From positions 496,001 through 560,000 of the forward strand of contig OY760176.1 of NCBI GenBank assembly GCA_963663315.1: a stretch of 64,000 bases of DNA. Reading direction: 5' to 3'. The position numbers and the translations under genes were made by a program. This DNA is from G963663315 sp963663315 (GTDB taxonomy: Bacteria; Pseudomonadota; Gammaproteobacteria; Arenicellales; Poriferihabitantaceae). The notes below the pieces were generated by a model. It was given only the letters and a program-made list of their open reading frames with translations, was not told the origin of the DNA and did not search any database. Shown in pieces: positions 27,395-38,082 of the stretch (the first letter of the stretch is position 1; every line of letters begins with the position of its first letter).

Positions 27395-28534
27395 TCAGGC
27401 CCTGAGCGGGGGGTGGTGAACCGTTCCAGCGACGGTGGCGCAGCGTGCGCCGGTGACCGAAGGCAGGGTCGAAGTCAACCCATTCAGGGTGCGATAGGCC
27501 ATCCATGCGAATGCGGCGGCTTCGACCCATTGTGGGTCAATCCCCAACGACAGCGAACTCTCGACTTTGGCGGTTAACCGGTCTTTTATCAGTTCGGCCA
27601 GCAACGAATTCCTGGCGCCGCCACCGCACAGGTAAACCCTGTCTACAGAGGGCTGTAACGCAATGATCTGATCGGTGATGCAGTGTGCAGTCAGTGCAGT
27701 CAGCGTGGTCAGAATATCCGTGTCGTTCGACCGGGTTCGGCCTTCCCATGTATTCAATGCTTCCTTCAGCCATCTCTCATTGAAATATTCCAGTCCCGTG
27801 CTTTTCGGTCGCGGAGCATCAAAATAGGGGTCTTTCAGAAAGTTGTCCAGTAAACCGGGTTGTATCTGTCCGCCTCTTGCAATCTCGCCATCGTGGTCGA
27901 AATCGCAATTGAAGTGCTTGCGGCACCAGTAATCGATGAATGTATTGCCAGGTCCCGTATCGAAGCCGATGACTTCGGTATTCTGATCTTTTGGCAGCAA
28001 GGTGATGTTTGAAATGCCGCCGATGTTGACGATGGCGCGATGCTGAGCGCTATGGGCAAAAACCGCCTGATGAAATGCACAGGCGAGCGGCGCACCCTGG
28101 CCACCCATCGATATGTCTGCGGAGCGGAAATCGGTGACTGCAACATGACCGGTCAGTCTGGCCAATTCGGCGCCATTTGCTATCTGAATCGAAAATGGCG
28201 GATCGCTGGCCGGGCTGTGATGGACTGTTTGCCCGTGGCAGCCGATGACTGCGACCTTACAAGGGGCGACTTCCCTGATCAGCCGGTTGGCAACGTCTGC
28301 ATACAACCCGGTCAATTGGATATCAAGGCCGTCAGACTCATTTTGATGCTTGATCCTGCGCACATTCACTTTGCGGATCCTGGTCCTGATTTCCTTCGGG
28401 TAGTTGGCGCTGAGGCTGGAATGAATGTGGAATCGGTCGTGGTTTGTGATCCCAAGGACCACACCATCAATACCGTCAGCGCTGGTTCCGGACATCAAGC
28501 CAATAGCGTAAACGGTCTCCTTTGGTTTTAACAT
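27395..28534 (-). CDS. anmK: Anhydro-N-acetylmuramic acid kinase
   Basis: 379 residues. It hydrolyses and phosphorylates anhydroMurNAc in peptidoglycan recycling. Motifs: AIGLMSGTSADGIDGVV near the start (phosphate-1), VIGCHGQTVHHSP, RAIVNIGGISNITLLP, GFDTGPGNTFIDYW and YLCGGGARNSLL (adenosine). Downstream of an M23 peptidase gene by 47 bases on the same strand, the tyrS-flanking order common in gammaproteobacteria. Length is usual for AnmK. Confidence 0.95.
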   Translation of the reverse strand: MLKPKETVYAIGLMSGTSADGIDGVVLGITNHDRFHIHSSLSANYPKEIRTRIRKVNVRRIKHQNESDGLDIQLTGLYADVANRLIREVAPCKVAVIGCHGQTVHHSPASDPPFSIQIANGAELARLTGHVAVTDFRSADISMGGQGAPLACAFHQAVFAHSAQHRAIVNIGGISNITLLPKDQNTEVIGFDTGPGNTFIDYWCRKHFNCDFDHDGEIARGGQIQPGLLDNFLKDPYFDAPRPKSTGLEYFNERWLKEALNTWEGRTRSNDTDILTTLTALTAHCITDQIIALQPSVDRVYLCGGGARNSLLAELIKDRLTAKVESSLSLGIDPQWVEAAAFAWMAYRTLNGLTSTLPSVTGARCATVAGTVHHPPLRA

Positions 28535-28581
28535 CCGGTTTGAGGTGCGCGACAGTCGGCAAAGACGGACTATTTAACGCC

Positions 28582-29934
28582 CTACAGTTTGGGTTCGGAT
28601 CGAGCGAGCGGGATGCGGTTCAAATATTCGAGTTCTGCAACCCAGTACTCCGCGAGTCTGAGAAATCCGTCCCGGTATTTGTCCTCGATGGATGTCGACT
28701 TCGGAATCTCGACGGTCGCAGGATTGTGGTGAACCCCGTTGATTCTGAATTCATAGTGGAGATGGGGTCCGGTGGCCAGACCCGTACTGCCCACATAACC
28801 GATGATGTCACCCTGGTTGACCCGTTTTCCCGGGGATATTTTTTTCCCGTATCCCGACAAATGAGCGTACAGCGTATCGTACACTCCACCATGGCGGATG
28901 ATGACGGTTTTGCCGTATCCATTTTTCCGTCTGGCTATGGCGATCACACCATCGCCGGTGGTCATTACCGGCGTGCCAGTTGGCGCTCCATAGTCTACGC
29001 CTTTATGTGCCCGCCACACTTTCTTGAGCGGATGCAGGCGGTTATGGCTGAAGGATGATGTGATGTGACCGAATTTGAGCGGGGATCGCAGGAATGTACC
29101 GGTGACATTACTGCCATCAGGCGCAAAGTAACGGCTGAACCCCTTTTCATCGGAAAACCGGATTGCCTGAAAGGACTTGCCGGAAACAATCAGTTCTGCT
29201 GCAATAATCTCGCCTTCACCTATTTTTTCCCCATCGAGATAAAGTTCTTCGTAGATGATCAGGAACTGATCTCCCACCCTCAGGTCCTGCGTAAAATCGA
29301 TTTGCCATCCAAACAGGTGGATGACCTTGAAGATGATGTCGTACGATAGATTGGCCTCTGATGCAGCGCCGAGCAGACTGTCGTAAATGATCGCCTTGGC
29401 ATTGTTGACCCTGATTTCCGGCACTTTGGTTTCCACATAAGCCAGATAGGATCCCTGGTCTGCCTGCACGTGAAGCAAACTGAACAGGCTGATACTGTAT
29501 TGCAGCAATCCGAGTTTCCCTTCCCGGTTCTTTTTCAGTCTGATCGTTTCTCCGGGCCTGATTTTCTCTAACCGTTTCGCTTCTTCGAGTCGAACGATAA
29601 GGTAGGCTTCCTTGCTGGCAAGACCGTGACGCCTGAACAGATGGGACAAGGTGTCACCTTTTCTGATTTTCGCTTCGATCCAGGGCTGGCTATCCAGGAA
29701 ATCGTCTGCCACTTTTTCGGGGGTGGCGATTTCAGGGACAGCGGATTCAGGGACAGAGATTTCGACGGTTGCGGTTTTGAGGGGGTTTGCACTCTCAGTG
29801 GAGTTGGAGGAATGAGCTGACTGGGGTTCCTCTGGAGCGGGCAGATCTGCAGGTAGGAAAAAAGTGCATACGGCCAGCAAGGCCAGAATGGGTATCTGTA
29901 CATATTTGCGTATACCTGCTATCGACCCATACAT
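28582..29934 (-). CDS. M23 peptidoglycan endopeptidase (MepM-like)
   Basis: 450 residues: an N-terminal anchor (YVQIPILALLAVCTFFLPA), a Ser/Thr/Pro/Glu-rich linker to ~85, an OapA/LysM-like region at ~93-150 (DTLSHLFRRHGLA...IRPGETIRL) and a C-terminal LytM domain at ~300-420 with the zinc residues in HNRLHPLKKVWRAHKGVDYGAP and HLHYEF. It should cut peptide cross-links in the periplasm. It is the first gene of the minus-strand pair with anmK and diverges from tyrS. No inactivating change is visible in the metal motif. Confidence 0.92.
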   Translation of the reverse strand: MYGSIAGIRKYVQIPILALLAVCTFFLPADLPAPEEPQSAHSSNSTESANPLKTATVEISVPESAVPEIATPEKVADDFLDSQPWIEAKIRKGDTLSHLFRRHGLASKEAYLIVRLEEAKRLEKIRPGETIRLKKNREGKLGLLQYSISLFSLLHVQADQGSYLAYVETKVPEIRVNNAKAIIYDSLLGAASEANLSYDIIFKVIHLFGWQIDFTQDLRVGDQFLIIYEELYLDGEKIGEGEIIAAELIVSGKSFQAIRFSDEKGFSRYFAPDGSNVTGTFLRSPLKFGHITSSFSHNRLHPLKKVWRAHKGVDYGAPTGTPVMTTGDGVIAIARRKNGYGKTVIIRHGGVYDTLYAHLSGYGKKISPGKRVNQGDIIGYVGSTGLATGPHLHYEFRINGVHHNPATVEIPKSTSIEDKYRDGFLRLAEYWVAELEYLNRIPLARSEPKL

Positions 29935-30143
29935 ATTATTGTTGTCGTTCTAATTTCCGTTCTTGGTTACGCAAACCCCATACTGTACCTGTCTTGCCGG
30001 AAAAGGTCAAAACCCATTTCATCAGACCGGCAAACTGTCGCGCTGCACTGCCGGGTTGTGCTATTGTTGCGTTGCCTGACACAGGCGAAAATGGAGGCAA
30101 ATGAGGACATCGATATGGAGATAAATAAACCAGCGCTGCGACC

Positions 30144-31394
30144 ATGACGAACCGGAACATTCAGGAAACCATTGCCGAACTGGCCAGGGGGGCGGAGGAA
30201 ATTCTGCTGGAGAGTGAACTGGTGGAAAAACTGAAGCGAAAAAAGCCTTTACGGATCAAAACCGGATTTGATCCGACCGCGCCCGACCTGCACCTCGGGC
30301 ATACGGTTCTGATCAACAAAATGCGGCAGTTTCAGGTATTGGGTCATCAGGTAATCTTTCTGATTGGGGATTTTACCGGGCTGATCGGCGATCCGAGCGG
30401 GAAAAACGCAACCCGGCCTGCGCTGAACCAGGAGCAGGTGGTTGAGAATGCGAAAACTTATAAAGAACAGATATTCCGGATTCTGGACCCGGAACGAACG
30501 GAAATCAGATTCAATTCCGAATGGATGGATCAACTGGGCGCAGCCGGAATGATCGGTCTGGCTGCCCGCCATACCGTGGCTAGAATGCTGGAACGGGATG
30601 ATTTCAGGAAAAGATACAACTCCAACCAGCCTATCGCAATCCATGAATTTCTTTATCCGCTGACCCAGGGTTATGATTCCGTGGCATTGCGGGCAGATGT
30701 GGAACTGGGTGGAACCGATCAAAAATTCAATTTGCTGGTGGGCAGGGAATTGCAAAAACAATATGGTCAGGAACAACAGGTGATTCTGACTGTGCCGTTA
30801 CTTGAAGGTCTCGATGGCGTCAGGAAAATGTCGAAATCCGCAGATAACTACATCGCACTGGAAGACCCGCCGGATCAGATGTTCGGCAAGGTCATGTCGG
30901 TGTCCGACCCGTTGATGTGGCGCTGGTATGAACTCCTCAGTTTTAAATCCGGCAGTGAAATCGATGCCTTGAAAAAACAGGTGACTGACGGGCTCAATCC
31001 AAGGGATGCGAAATTTATTCTGGCCGGGGAAATCACAGCCAGGTTTCATTCGGCTGCGGCTGCCCGCCGCGCAAGGCAGGAATTTATTGACCGGTTCAGC
31101 AAGGGTGCGATGCCTGATAAAATGCCGCAGCTTACTCTGGTCGCAGGTGCGGACGGTCTGTCGATAGCCCATCTTTTGAAGCAGGCCGGTCTGGTCGAAT
31201 CGACTTCCGATGCGTTGCGCATGATCAAACAGGATGCGGTCAGGCTGGATGGTGAGAAGGTGAGCGACCGGGGCCTTATGTTGCAGGCCGGCGACGAGCA
31301 TGTTTGCCAGGTCGGCAAGAAACGATTCGCCCGGGTGCGCTGTGTCAGAGCGGAATCTGACGGTAATCAGCCGGAAAACCCAACAAAAGAATAA
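30144..31394 (+). CDS. tyrS: Tyrosine--tRNA ligase
   Basis: 416 residues, class I synthetase charging tRNA-Tyr. HIGH-type motif PDLHLGHTVLINKM (~46-60), KMSKS in GVRKMSKSADNYI (~229), and a C-terminal S4 RNA-binding domain (SDALRMIKQDAVRLDGEKV, ~355). Length and the QVIFLIGDFTGLIGDPSG segment fit the shorter TyrRS type. It lies directly upstream of the rrn promoter; tyrS next to rrn or anmK/M23 is a common order. No T-box or leader hairpin is seen upstream. Confidence 0.97.
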   Translation: MTNRNIQETIAELARGAEEILLESELVEKLKRKKPLRIKTGFDPTAPDLHLGHTVLINKMRQFQVLGHQVIFLIGDFTGLIGDPSGKNATRPALNQEQVVENAKTYKEQIFRILDPERTEIRFNSEWMDQLGAAGMIGLAARHTVARMLERDDFRKRYNSNQPIAIHEFLYPLTQGYDSVALRADVELGGTDQKFNLLVGRELQKQYGQEQQVILTVPLLEGLDGVRKMSKSADNYIALEDPPDQMFGKVMSVSDPLMWRWYELLSFKSGSEIDALKKQVTDGLNPRDAKFILAGEITARFHSAAAARRARQEFIDRFSKGAMPDKMPQLTLVAGADGLSIAHLLKQAGLVESTSDALRMIKQDAVRLDGEKVSDRGLMLQAGDEHVCQVGKKRFARVRCVRAESDGNQPENPTKE

Positions 31395-31405
31395 TCAAAT
31401 AGTGG

Positions 31406-31433
31406 TTGACCCTGAGTTATATAGGCGTATAAT
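31406..31433 (+). promoter_or_regulatory. rrn operon promoter
   Basis: TTGACC (31406-31411) and TATAAT (31428-31433) separated by 16 bases, starting 12 bases after the tyrS stop and ~175 bases before the 16S gene. The near-consensus pair with a G/C-containing discriminator (TTGCCCTCC) fits a strong rRNA promoter. A second promoter and UP element are not obvious, although the bases before -35 are A-rich. Confidence 0.75.
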
Positions 31434-31441
31434 TTGCCCTC

Positions 31442-31480
31442 CTGGAATCGGGTTCTCGTCCGATTCCCAGATCTTTTACA
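31442..31480 (+). promoter_or_regulatory. rrn leader hairpin and boxA-like element
   Basis: A stem (arms GGAATCGG and CCGATTCC, loop ~8 bases) lies just after the expected transcription start and is followed by AGATCTTTTACA at 31469-31480, which matches 9 of 12 positions of the boxA antitermination consensus TGCTCTTTAACA. The order hairpin-boxA is that of rrn leaders using NusB/S10 antitermination. Inference by similarity only. Confidence 0.5.
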
Positions 31481-31483
31481 ACT

Positions 31484-31511
31484 AATCAAGCAGATTGTGT
31501 GGGCGCTTCGG
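31484..31511 (+). other. 5' strand of pre-16S processing stem
   Basis: AATCAAGCAGATTGTGTGGG and the bases after it pair with 33188-33214, downstream of 16S, with only one or two mismatches over ~27 bases. The duplex would bring the two ends of pre-16S RNA together, as needed for RNase III cleavage in rrn operons. The two strands are ~1.7 kb apart and differ only by compensatory or wobble changes. Confidence 0.75.
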
Positions 31512-31609
31512 TTTGTCAGAATCCCTCATCCAGAATGTGAATCTGATCGTCTTTTGGACTTTTGGATTCCACACAGATTGTTTCAGGATTTATTCTGAAA
31601 CAATAAATT

Positions 31610-33165
<1,556 letters not shown>

Positions 33166-33187
33166 TAAAAATCGGGGATTCCCGAAT

Positions 33188-33214
33188 CGGAGCGCCCGCA
33201 CAATCTGCTTGATT
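33188..33214 (+). other. 3' strand of pre-16S processing stem
   Basis: Partner of 31484-31511 (bases CGGAGCGCCCGCACAATCTG and on). Lies 23 bases after the 16S end and before tRNA-Ile, the usual place for the RNase III stem of pre-16S. Confidence 0.75.
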
Positions 33215-33295
33215 GATGATGAAAGTCAAACCTTGGGTTTTGGACTCATTGAACGAAATAATATGGCCGATATGTTTTTTTAATTGATGATCTTT

Positions 33296-33372
<77 letters not shown>

Positions 33373-33455
33373 GCTTGAATGTCCTTCAGGGGAGATGGTG
33401 GCATTGATTTCTCTTGTCATGGTCAGGAAATCGAGTAATATACCGTGGCGAAATT

Positions 33456-33531
33456 GGGGCCATAGCTCAGCCGGGAGAGCGCCTGCCTTGCACGCAGGAG
33501 GTCGGCGGTTCGATCCCGCCTGGCTCCACCA
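33456..33531 (+). tRNA. tRNA-Ala (TGC)
   Basis: 76 bases with encoded CCA. Acceptor GGGGCCA pairs with TGGCTCC; the anticodon loop CTTGCAC gives TGC for alanine; the T loop has TTCGATC. Second spacer tRNA, 83 bases after tRNA-Ile. Confidence 0.97.
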
Positions 33532-33551
33532 GCTCCAGGTCTGACTTTCAG

Positions 33552-33599
33552 ATGTGTTAAACATAAATTAACTGAATAGTTAAATTATGTTTAACACAT
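33552..33599 (+). repeat. Long hairpin in 16S-23S spacer
   Basis: Arms of 21 bases (33552-33572 and 33579-33599) pair at 20 positions with a 6-base loop TGAATA. The stem is AT-rich (ATGTGTTAAACATAA...). No T-run follows, so it is not a factor-independent terminator; a processing site or an old insertion scar are alternatives. The rest of the spacer up to 33868 has no gene that I can support. Confidence 0.7.
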
Positions 33600-33868
33600 G
33601 CGGTTCGGGTAACACTATCCGGGCCTTGATCTTTTACAATCAGGGTAGTCAAAGGCGCGCGCAAGCGCGAATTTGCGTAATGTTGATTTTGACATTACAT
33701 AATGTGTCGGGTTTCATTACCGGCATATAACGGCAAATTCCGTAAGCGCGGGTACCAAACAGCAGAACAGATTTTTGTTCTGCAAATGATTTAAGTATCT
33801 TTATTATTTAAATTTTGCATTTTATGTTGCAAACTCTTCGAGAGTTCAAGCTAATATAATTCCAGAAT

Positions 33869-34109
33869 GTTTAAGCGCAGGATTTTTATTTGAGAGCGAG
33901 GCGTCCAACGAGTGAGTGAGTGAGCATACACATGTATGTAATCGAACGAATGAGGCGGGACAACGAAGCAATCAGATAAAAAGACGTATTAAGTTTAAGC
34001 GCAGGATTTTTATTTGAGAGCGAGGCGTCCAACGAGTGAGTGAGTGAGCATACACATGTATGTAATCGAACGAATGAGGCGGGACAACGAAGCAATCAGA
34101 TAAAAAGAC
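33869..34109 (+). repeat. Perfect 117-bp tandem duplication in the rrn spacer
   Basis: Copies at 33869-33985 and 33993-34109 are identical base for base as read here, separated by 7 bases (GTATTAA), a period of 124. Each starts GTTTAAGCGCAGG and contains GAGTGAGTGAGTGAG and a small CATAC-ACAT-GTATG hairpin. The second copy ends about 20 bases before 23S. No open frame or tRNA lies within. Identity suggests a recent duplication, or maintenance by conversion. Confidence 0.9.
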
Positions 34110-35168
34110 CAGCTTAAAAGGCTTTTTGGGGTTATGTGATCAAGCACAAAAGCGCACATGGTGGATGCCTTGGCGATAAGAGGCGATGAAGGACGTGGTA
34201 GTCTGCGATAAGCCCTGGTGAGCCGACAAACTGGCTTTGACTCAGGGATTTCCGAATGGGGAAACCCACCCGCTTGCGGGTATCCTGCACTGAATACATA
34301 GGTGCAGGAAGCGAACCCGGGGAACTGAAACATCTAATTACCCGGAGGAAAAGAAATCAACCGATATTCCCTTAGTAGCGGCGAGCGAACGGGGATCAGC
34401 CCTTAAGCTTTATTGGTTCTAGTGGAACAGTCTGGAAAGTCTGGCCATAGAAGGTGACAGCCCCGTACACGAAAGGGCCTGTAAAGTGAAATCGAGTAGG
34501 GCGGAGCACGAGAAACTCTGTCTGAACATGGGGGGACCATCCTCCAAGGCTAAATACTACTTATCGACCGATAGTGAACCAGTACCGTGAGGGAAAGGCG
34601 AAAAGAACCCCGTTAGGGGAGTGAAATAGAACCTGAAACCGTGTGTGTACAAGCAGTGGAAGCCTGTCTTCGGATGGGCGACTGCGTACCTTTTGTATAA
34701 TGGGTCAGCGACTTAATTTCAGTAGCAAGGTTAACCGTATAGGGGAGCCGTAGAGAAATCGAGTCTTAATAGGGCGAATCAGTTGCTGGAATTAGACCCG
34801 AAACCGGGCGATCTAGCCATGGCCAGGTTGAAGGTCGGGTAATACCGACTGGAGGACCGAACCAACTTATGTTGAAAAATGAGTGGATGAGCTGTGGCTA
34901 GGAGTGAAAGGCTAAACAAGCCCGGAGATAGCTGGTTCTCCCCGAAAACTATTTAGGTAGTGCCTCGTGACTTACTACAGGGGGTAGAGCACTGTAATGG
35001 CTAGGGCTGCATCTAGCGGTACCAACCCATAGCAAACTCCGAATACCTGTAAGTACTATCACGGGAGACAGACGGCGGGAGCTAAGTTTCGTCGTCGAGA
35101 GGGAAACAGCCCAGATCGCCAGTTAAGGTCCCTAAACACATCTCAGTGGGAAACGATGTGGAAAGGCT

Positions 35169-35206
<38 letters not shown>

Positions 35207-35939
35207 TAAAGATAGCGTAATAGCTCACTGGTCGAGTCAGTCCGCGCGGAAGATATACCGGGGCTCAAGGTGTGTACCGAAACTGCGAATACCAGTTTAC
35301 TGGTATGGTAGGGGAGCGTTCTGTAAGTCTGTGAAGGTGAACTGTGAGGTTTGCTGGAGATATCAGAAGTGAGAATGCTGACATGAGTAGCGATAATGCG
35401 GGTGAAAAGCCCGCACGCCGAAAACCCAAGGTTTCCTGCGCAACGTTCATCGGCGCAGGGTGAGTCGGCCCCTAAGGCGAGGCAGAAATGCGTAGTCGAT
35501 GGGAATCAGGTTAATATTCCTGAACCGTGTATAACTGCGATGGGGTGACGGAGAAGGCTAGGTTAGCCGGCTGTTGGATATGCCGGTTTAAGCGAGTAGA
35601 TTTGGACTTCAGGAAAATCCGGGTCCTTCAAGATCAAGACGCGATGACGAGTTCTTTTTTAAGAGCGAAGTAATTGATGCCATGCTTCCAGGAAAAGCCT
35701 CTAAGCTTCAGGTTATATACGACCGTACCCTAAACCGACACAGGTGGGTGGGGTGAGAATCCTAAGGCGCTTGAGAGAACTCTGGTGAAGGAACTCGGCA
35801 AAATGACACCGTAACTTCGGGAGAAGGTGTGCCTCCGTCAGGTGAAGAACTTCGCGTTCGGAGCCGAGGGAGGTTGCAATAAAGAGGTGGCTGCGACTGT
35901 TTACTAAAAACATAGCACTCTGCAAACACGTAAGTGGAC

Positions 35940-35974
<35 letters not shown>

Positions 35975-36011
35975 TAATTGATGGGGTTAGCACTTGTGCG
36001 AAGCTCTTGAT

Positions 36012-36056
<45 letters not shown>

Positions 36057-36761
36057 TACGTAACGCTAGCCTTAGTAAAACCGAACCGTATGCGGGAAAC
36101 TCCTCCAAAACTGTTCAGTACTCGTCTGGTTTGTTGAATGACACGAAAAAGAAGAGGTTTCTTTGGGCTGGAATTCAAATTTCAAATCAGTCAGTAAAAA
36201 TCTGGCAGACATGGGGACAATCCGCAGGAAAGATTTGACGGAAGCCCGTCAAAAATCCTCAGAGACTTTATGTTCGGGAGTATGATATGAAATTAGAAGC
36301 ACAGTGGATCGTCGGTTTTGTTGATGGAGAAGGTTGTTTTCACATCAGCATAAACAGAAACGACACAATGACGTCAGGTTATCAGGTGTTGCCTGAATTT
36401 ACCGTAGTACAACACGAACGAGACGTAAAAGTATTACATGCTTTAAAAGCGTTTTTCGGATGTGGGGTAGTACGAGTAAACAGAAAGGATAAAACATCAA
36501 CCAGAATGGCCTGGCGAGTCAGAAATGTTGGACATCTGCTGGATATAATTTCACCATTTTTTATGAAGCATCAATTGAAAACATCGAAAGGTGTTGAGTT
36601 CAGAAAGTTCCGCAGGGCACTTTTACTGATGCAGAAAGGGGATCATCTGACGGTATCGGGTCTCGAAGAAATTCGAGGCATAGTGAATCAGATGAATCGT
36701 AAGAAAATGGTGAATACTCAAGAGAAAGTCCGACCTTGCTAGAAATAGTTGGGATTAATCG
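36057..36761 (+). other. Group I intron in 23S rRNA (helix 69 site)
   Basis: 705 bases. The 5' exon ends in U (36056) and the intron ends in G (36761), the group I rule. P1 is visible: exon CTAAGGT (36050-36056) pairs with intron GCCTTAG (36069-36075) with the U.G wobble at the splice site. P4: TGCGG (36091-36095) with CCGCA (36222-36226). P7: GACTTT (36264-36269) with AAAGTC (36725-36730), inside R- and S-like elements (TCAGAGACTTTA, AAGAGAAAGTCC). By counting from helix 69 the site is after E. coli position ~1931. The endonuclease ORF lies between the two P7 strands. Self-splicing is inferred. Confidence 0.92.
36287..36742 (+). CDS. LAGLIDADG homing endonuclease in the 23S intron
   Basis: 151 residues with a single LAGLIDADG motif, WIVGFVDGEGCFHI (~8-21), so it should act as a homodimer, as I-CreI-type enzymes do. 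Such enzymes cut an intronless 23S allele at the insertion site and promote intron copying. GGGAG stands ~8 bases before the ATG. The body has QHERDVKVLHALKAFFGCG and FRKFRRALLLMQKGDHLTVSGL, usual for this family. The last codons (QEKVRPC) coincide with the P7 3' strand of the intron, so coding and ribozyme sequence overlap. The frame is intact, so the enzyme may be active. Confidence 0.93.
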   Translation: MKLEAQWIVGFVDGEGCFHISINRNDTMTSGYQVLPEFTVVQHERDVKVLHALKAFFGCGVVRVNRKDKTSTRMAWRVRNVGHLLDIISPFFMKHQLKTSKGVEFRKFRRALLLMQKGDHLTVSGLEEIRGIVNQMNRKKMVNTQEKVRPC

Positions 36762-36808
<47 letters not shown>

Positions 36809-36879
36809 CGATGGCCACACTGTCTCCACCAGGGACTCAGCGAAATTGAACTTGCTGTGAAGATGCAGTGTACCCGCGG

Positions 36880-36910
<31 letters not shown>

Positions 36911-37070
36911 CAGCTTTACACTGGATTTTGAACAAGTATGTGCAGGATAGGTGGAAGGCTTTGAAGCGGAGACGCCAGTCTCTGTGGAGCCACCCTTGAG
37001 ATACCACCCTTGCTTGTTCGGAGTCCTAACCGAGGTCCGTTATCCGGATCCGGGACCGTGTATGGTGGGT

Positions 37071-37113
<43 letters not shown>

Positions 37114-37214
37114 GCGAAGGTACTCTAAATACGGTCGGAAATCGTATGGTTAGTGTAAAGGCACAAGAGTGCTTGACTGCGAGACAGACACGTCGAGCAG
37201 GAACGAAAGTTGGT

Positions 37215-37290
<76 letters not shown>

Positions 37291-37319
37291 ACCCCCCAAG
37301 AGTTCACATCGACGGGGGT

Positions 37320-37359
<40 letters not shown>

Positions 37360-37364
37360 TAGCC

Positions 37365-37397
<33 letters not shown>

Positions 37398-37559
37398 TGG
37401 TACGCGAGCTGGGTTTAGAACGTCGTGAGACAGTTTGGTCCCTATCTGCCGTGGGCGTCGGAGACTTGAGAGGAGCTGCTTCCAGTACGAGAGGACCGAA
37501 GTGGACGTACCTCTGGTGTTCCAGTTATCATGCCAATGGTATCGCTGGGTAGCTATGTA

Positions 37560-37599
<40 letters not shown>

Positions 37600-37907
37600 C
37601 CCTCAAGATAAGGTCTCCCTGGAACTTAAGGTTCCCTGAAGGGTCGTTGAAGACTACAACGTTGATAGGCTGGGTGTGGAAGTGCAGTAATGCATGTAGC
37701 TAACCAGTACTAATTGCCCGTGAGGCTTGATCATGTAACACCCAAGAGGCCTGACCTCGAAGGAGTGATATGCAACAGGCATCATTTAAAGACATGCGCC
37801 AATGACTACCCTGATATGTATGAACGAACCCTCTGTTCATACAGGATATAAATAGTTGAAACAGTGACCTCCGCTCCATGTGGGACAGAACTGTTTTATG
37901 ACCGGTT

Positions 37908-38026
37908 TGTCTGGTGACAATAGCAAGTGGGAACCACCTGATCCCATCCCGAACTCAGAAGTGAAAACGCTGCGCGCCGATGATAGTATGGGGTCTCCCC
38001 ATGTGAAAGTAGGTCATTGCCAGGCA
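37908..38026 (+). rRNA. rrfA: 5S ribosomal RNA
   Basis: ~119 bases; ends TGTCTGGTGAC and GTCATTGCCAGGCA pair as the 5S helix I, and the centre has CCATCCCGAACTCAGAAGTGAAA. It lies 166 bases after 23S with no tRNA between. Confidence 0.96.
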
Positions 38027-38039
38027 ATTAATTGAAAAA

Positions 38040-38073
38040 GCTCCGCCCCGGATCCTGGGGCGGGGCTATTTTT
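38040..38073. terminator. Bidirectional rho-independent terminator
   Basis: GCTCCGCCCC and GGGGCGGGGC form a strong 10-bp stem with a 7-base loop. TATTTTT follows on the plus strand, ending the rrn transcript. On the minus strand the same stem is followed by CTTTTTC, so it can also stop cfa, whose stop codon is 10 bases away. Confidence 0.9.
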
Positions 38074-38082
38074 ATGCGGGCT

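Noticed and set aside
33897..33930. GAGT repeats as a CRISPR or phase-variation tract
   Set aside because: Only three or four units without spacers and within a non-coding spacer; part of the 117-bp duplication.
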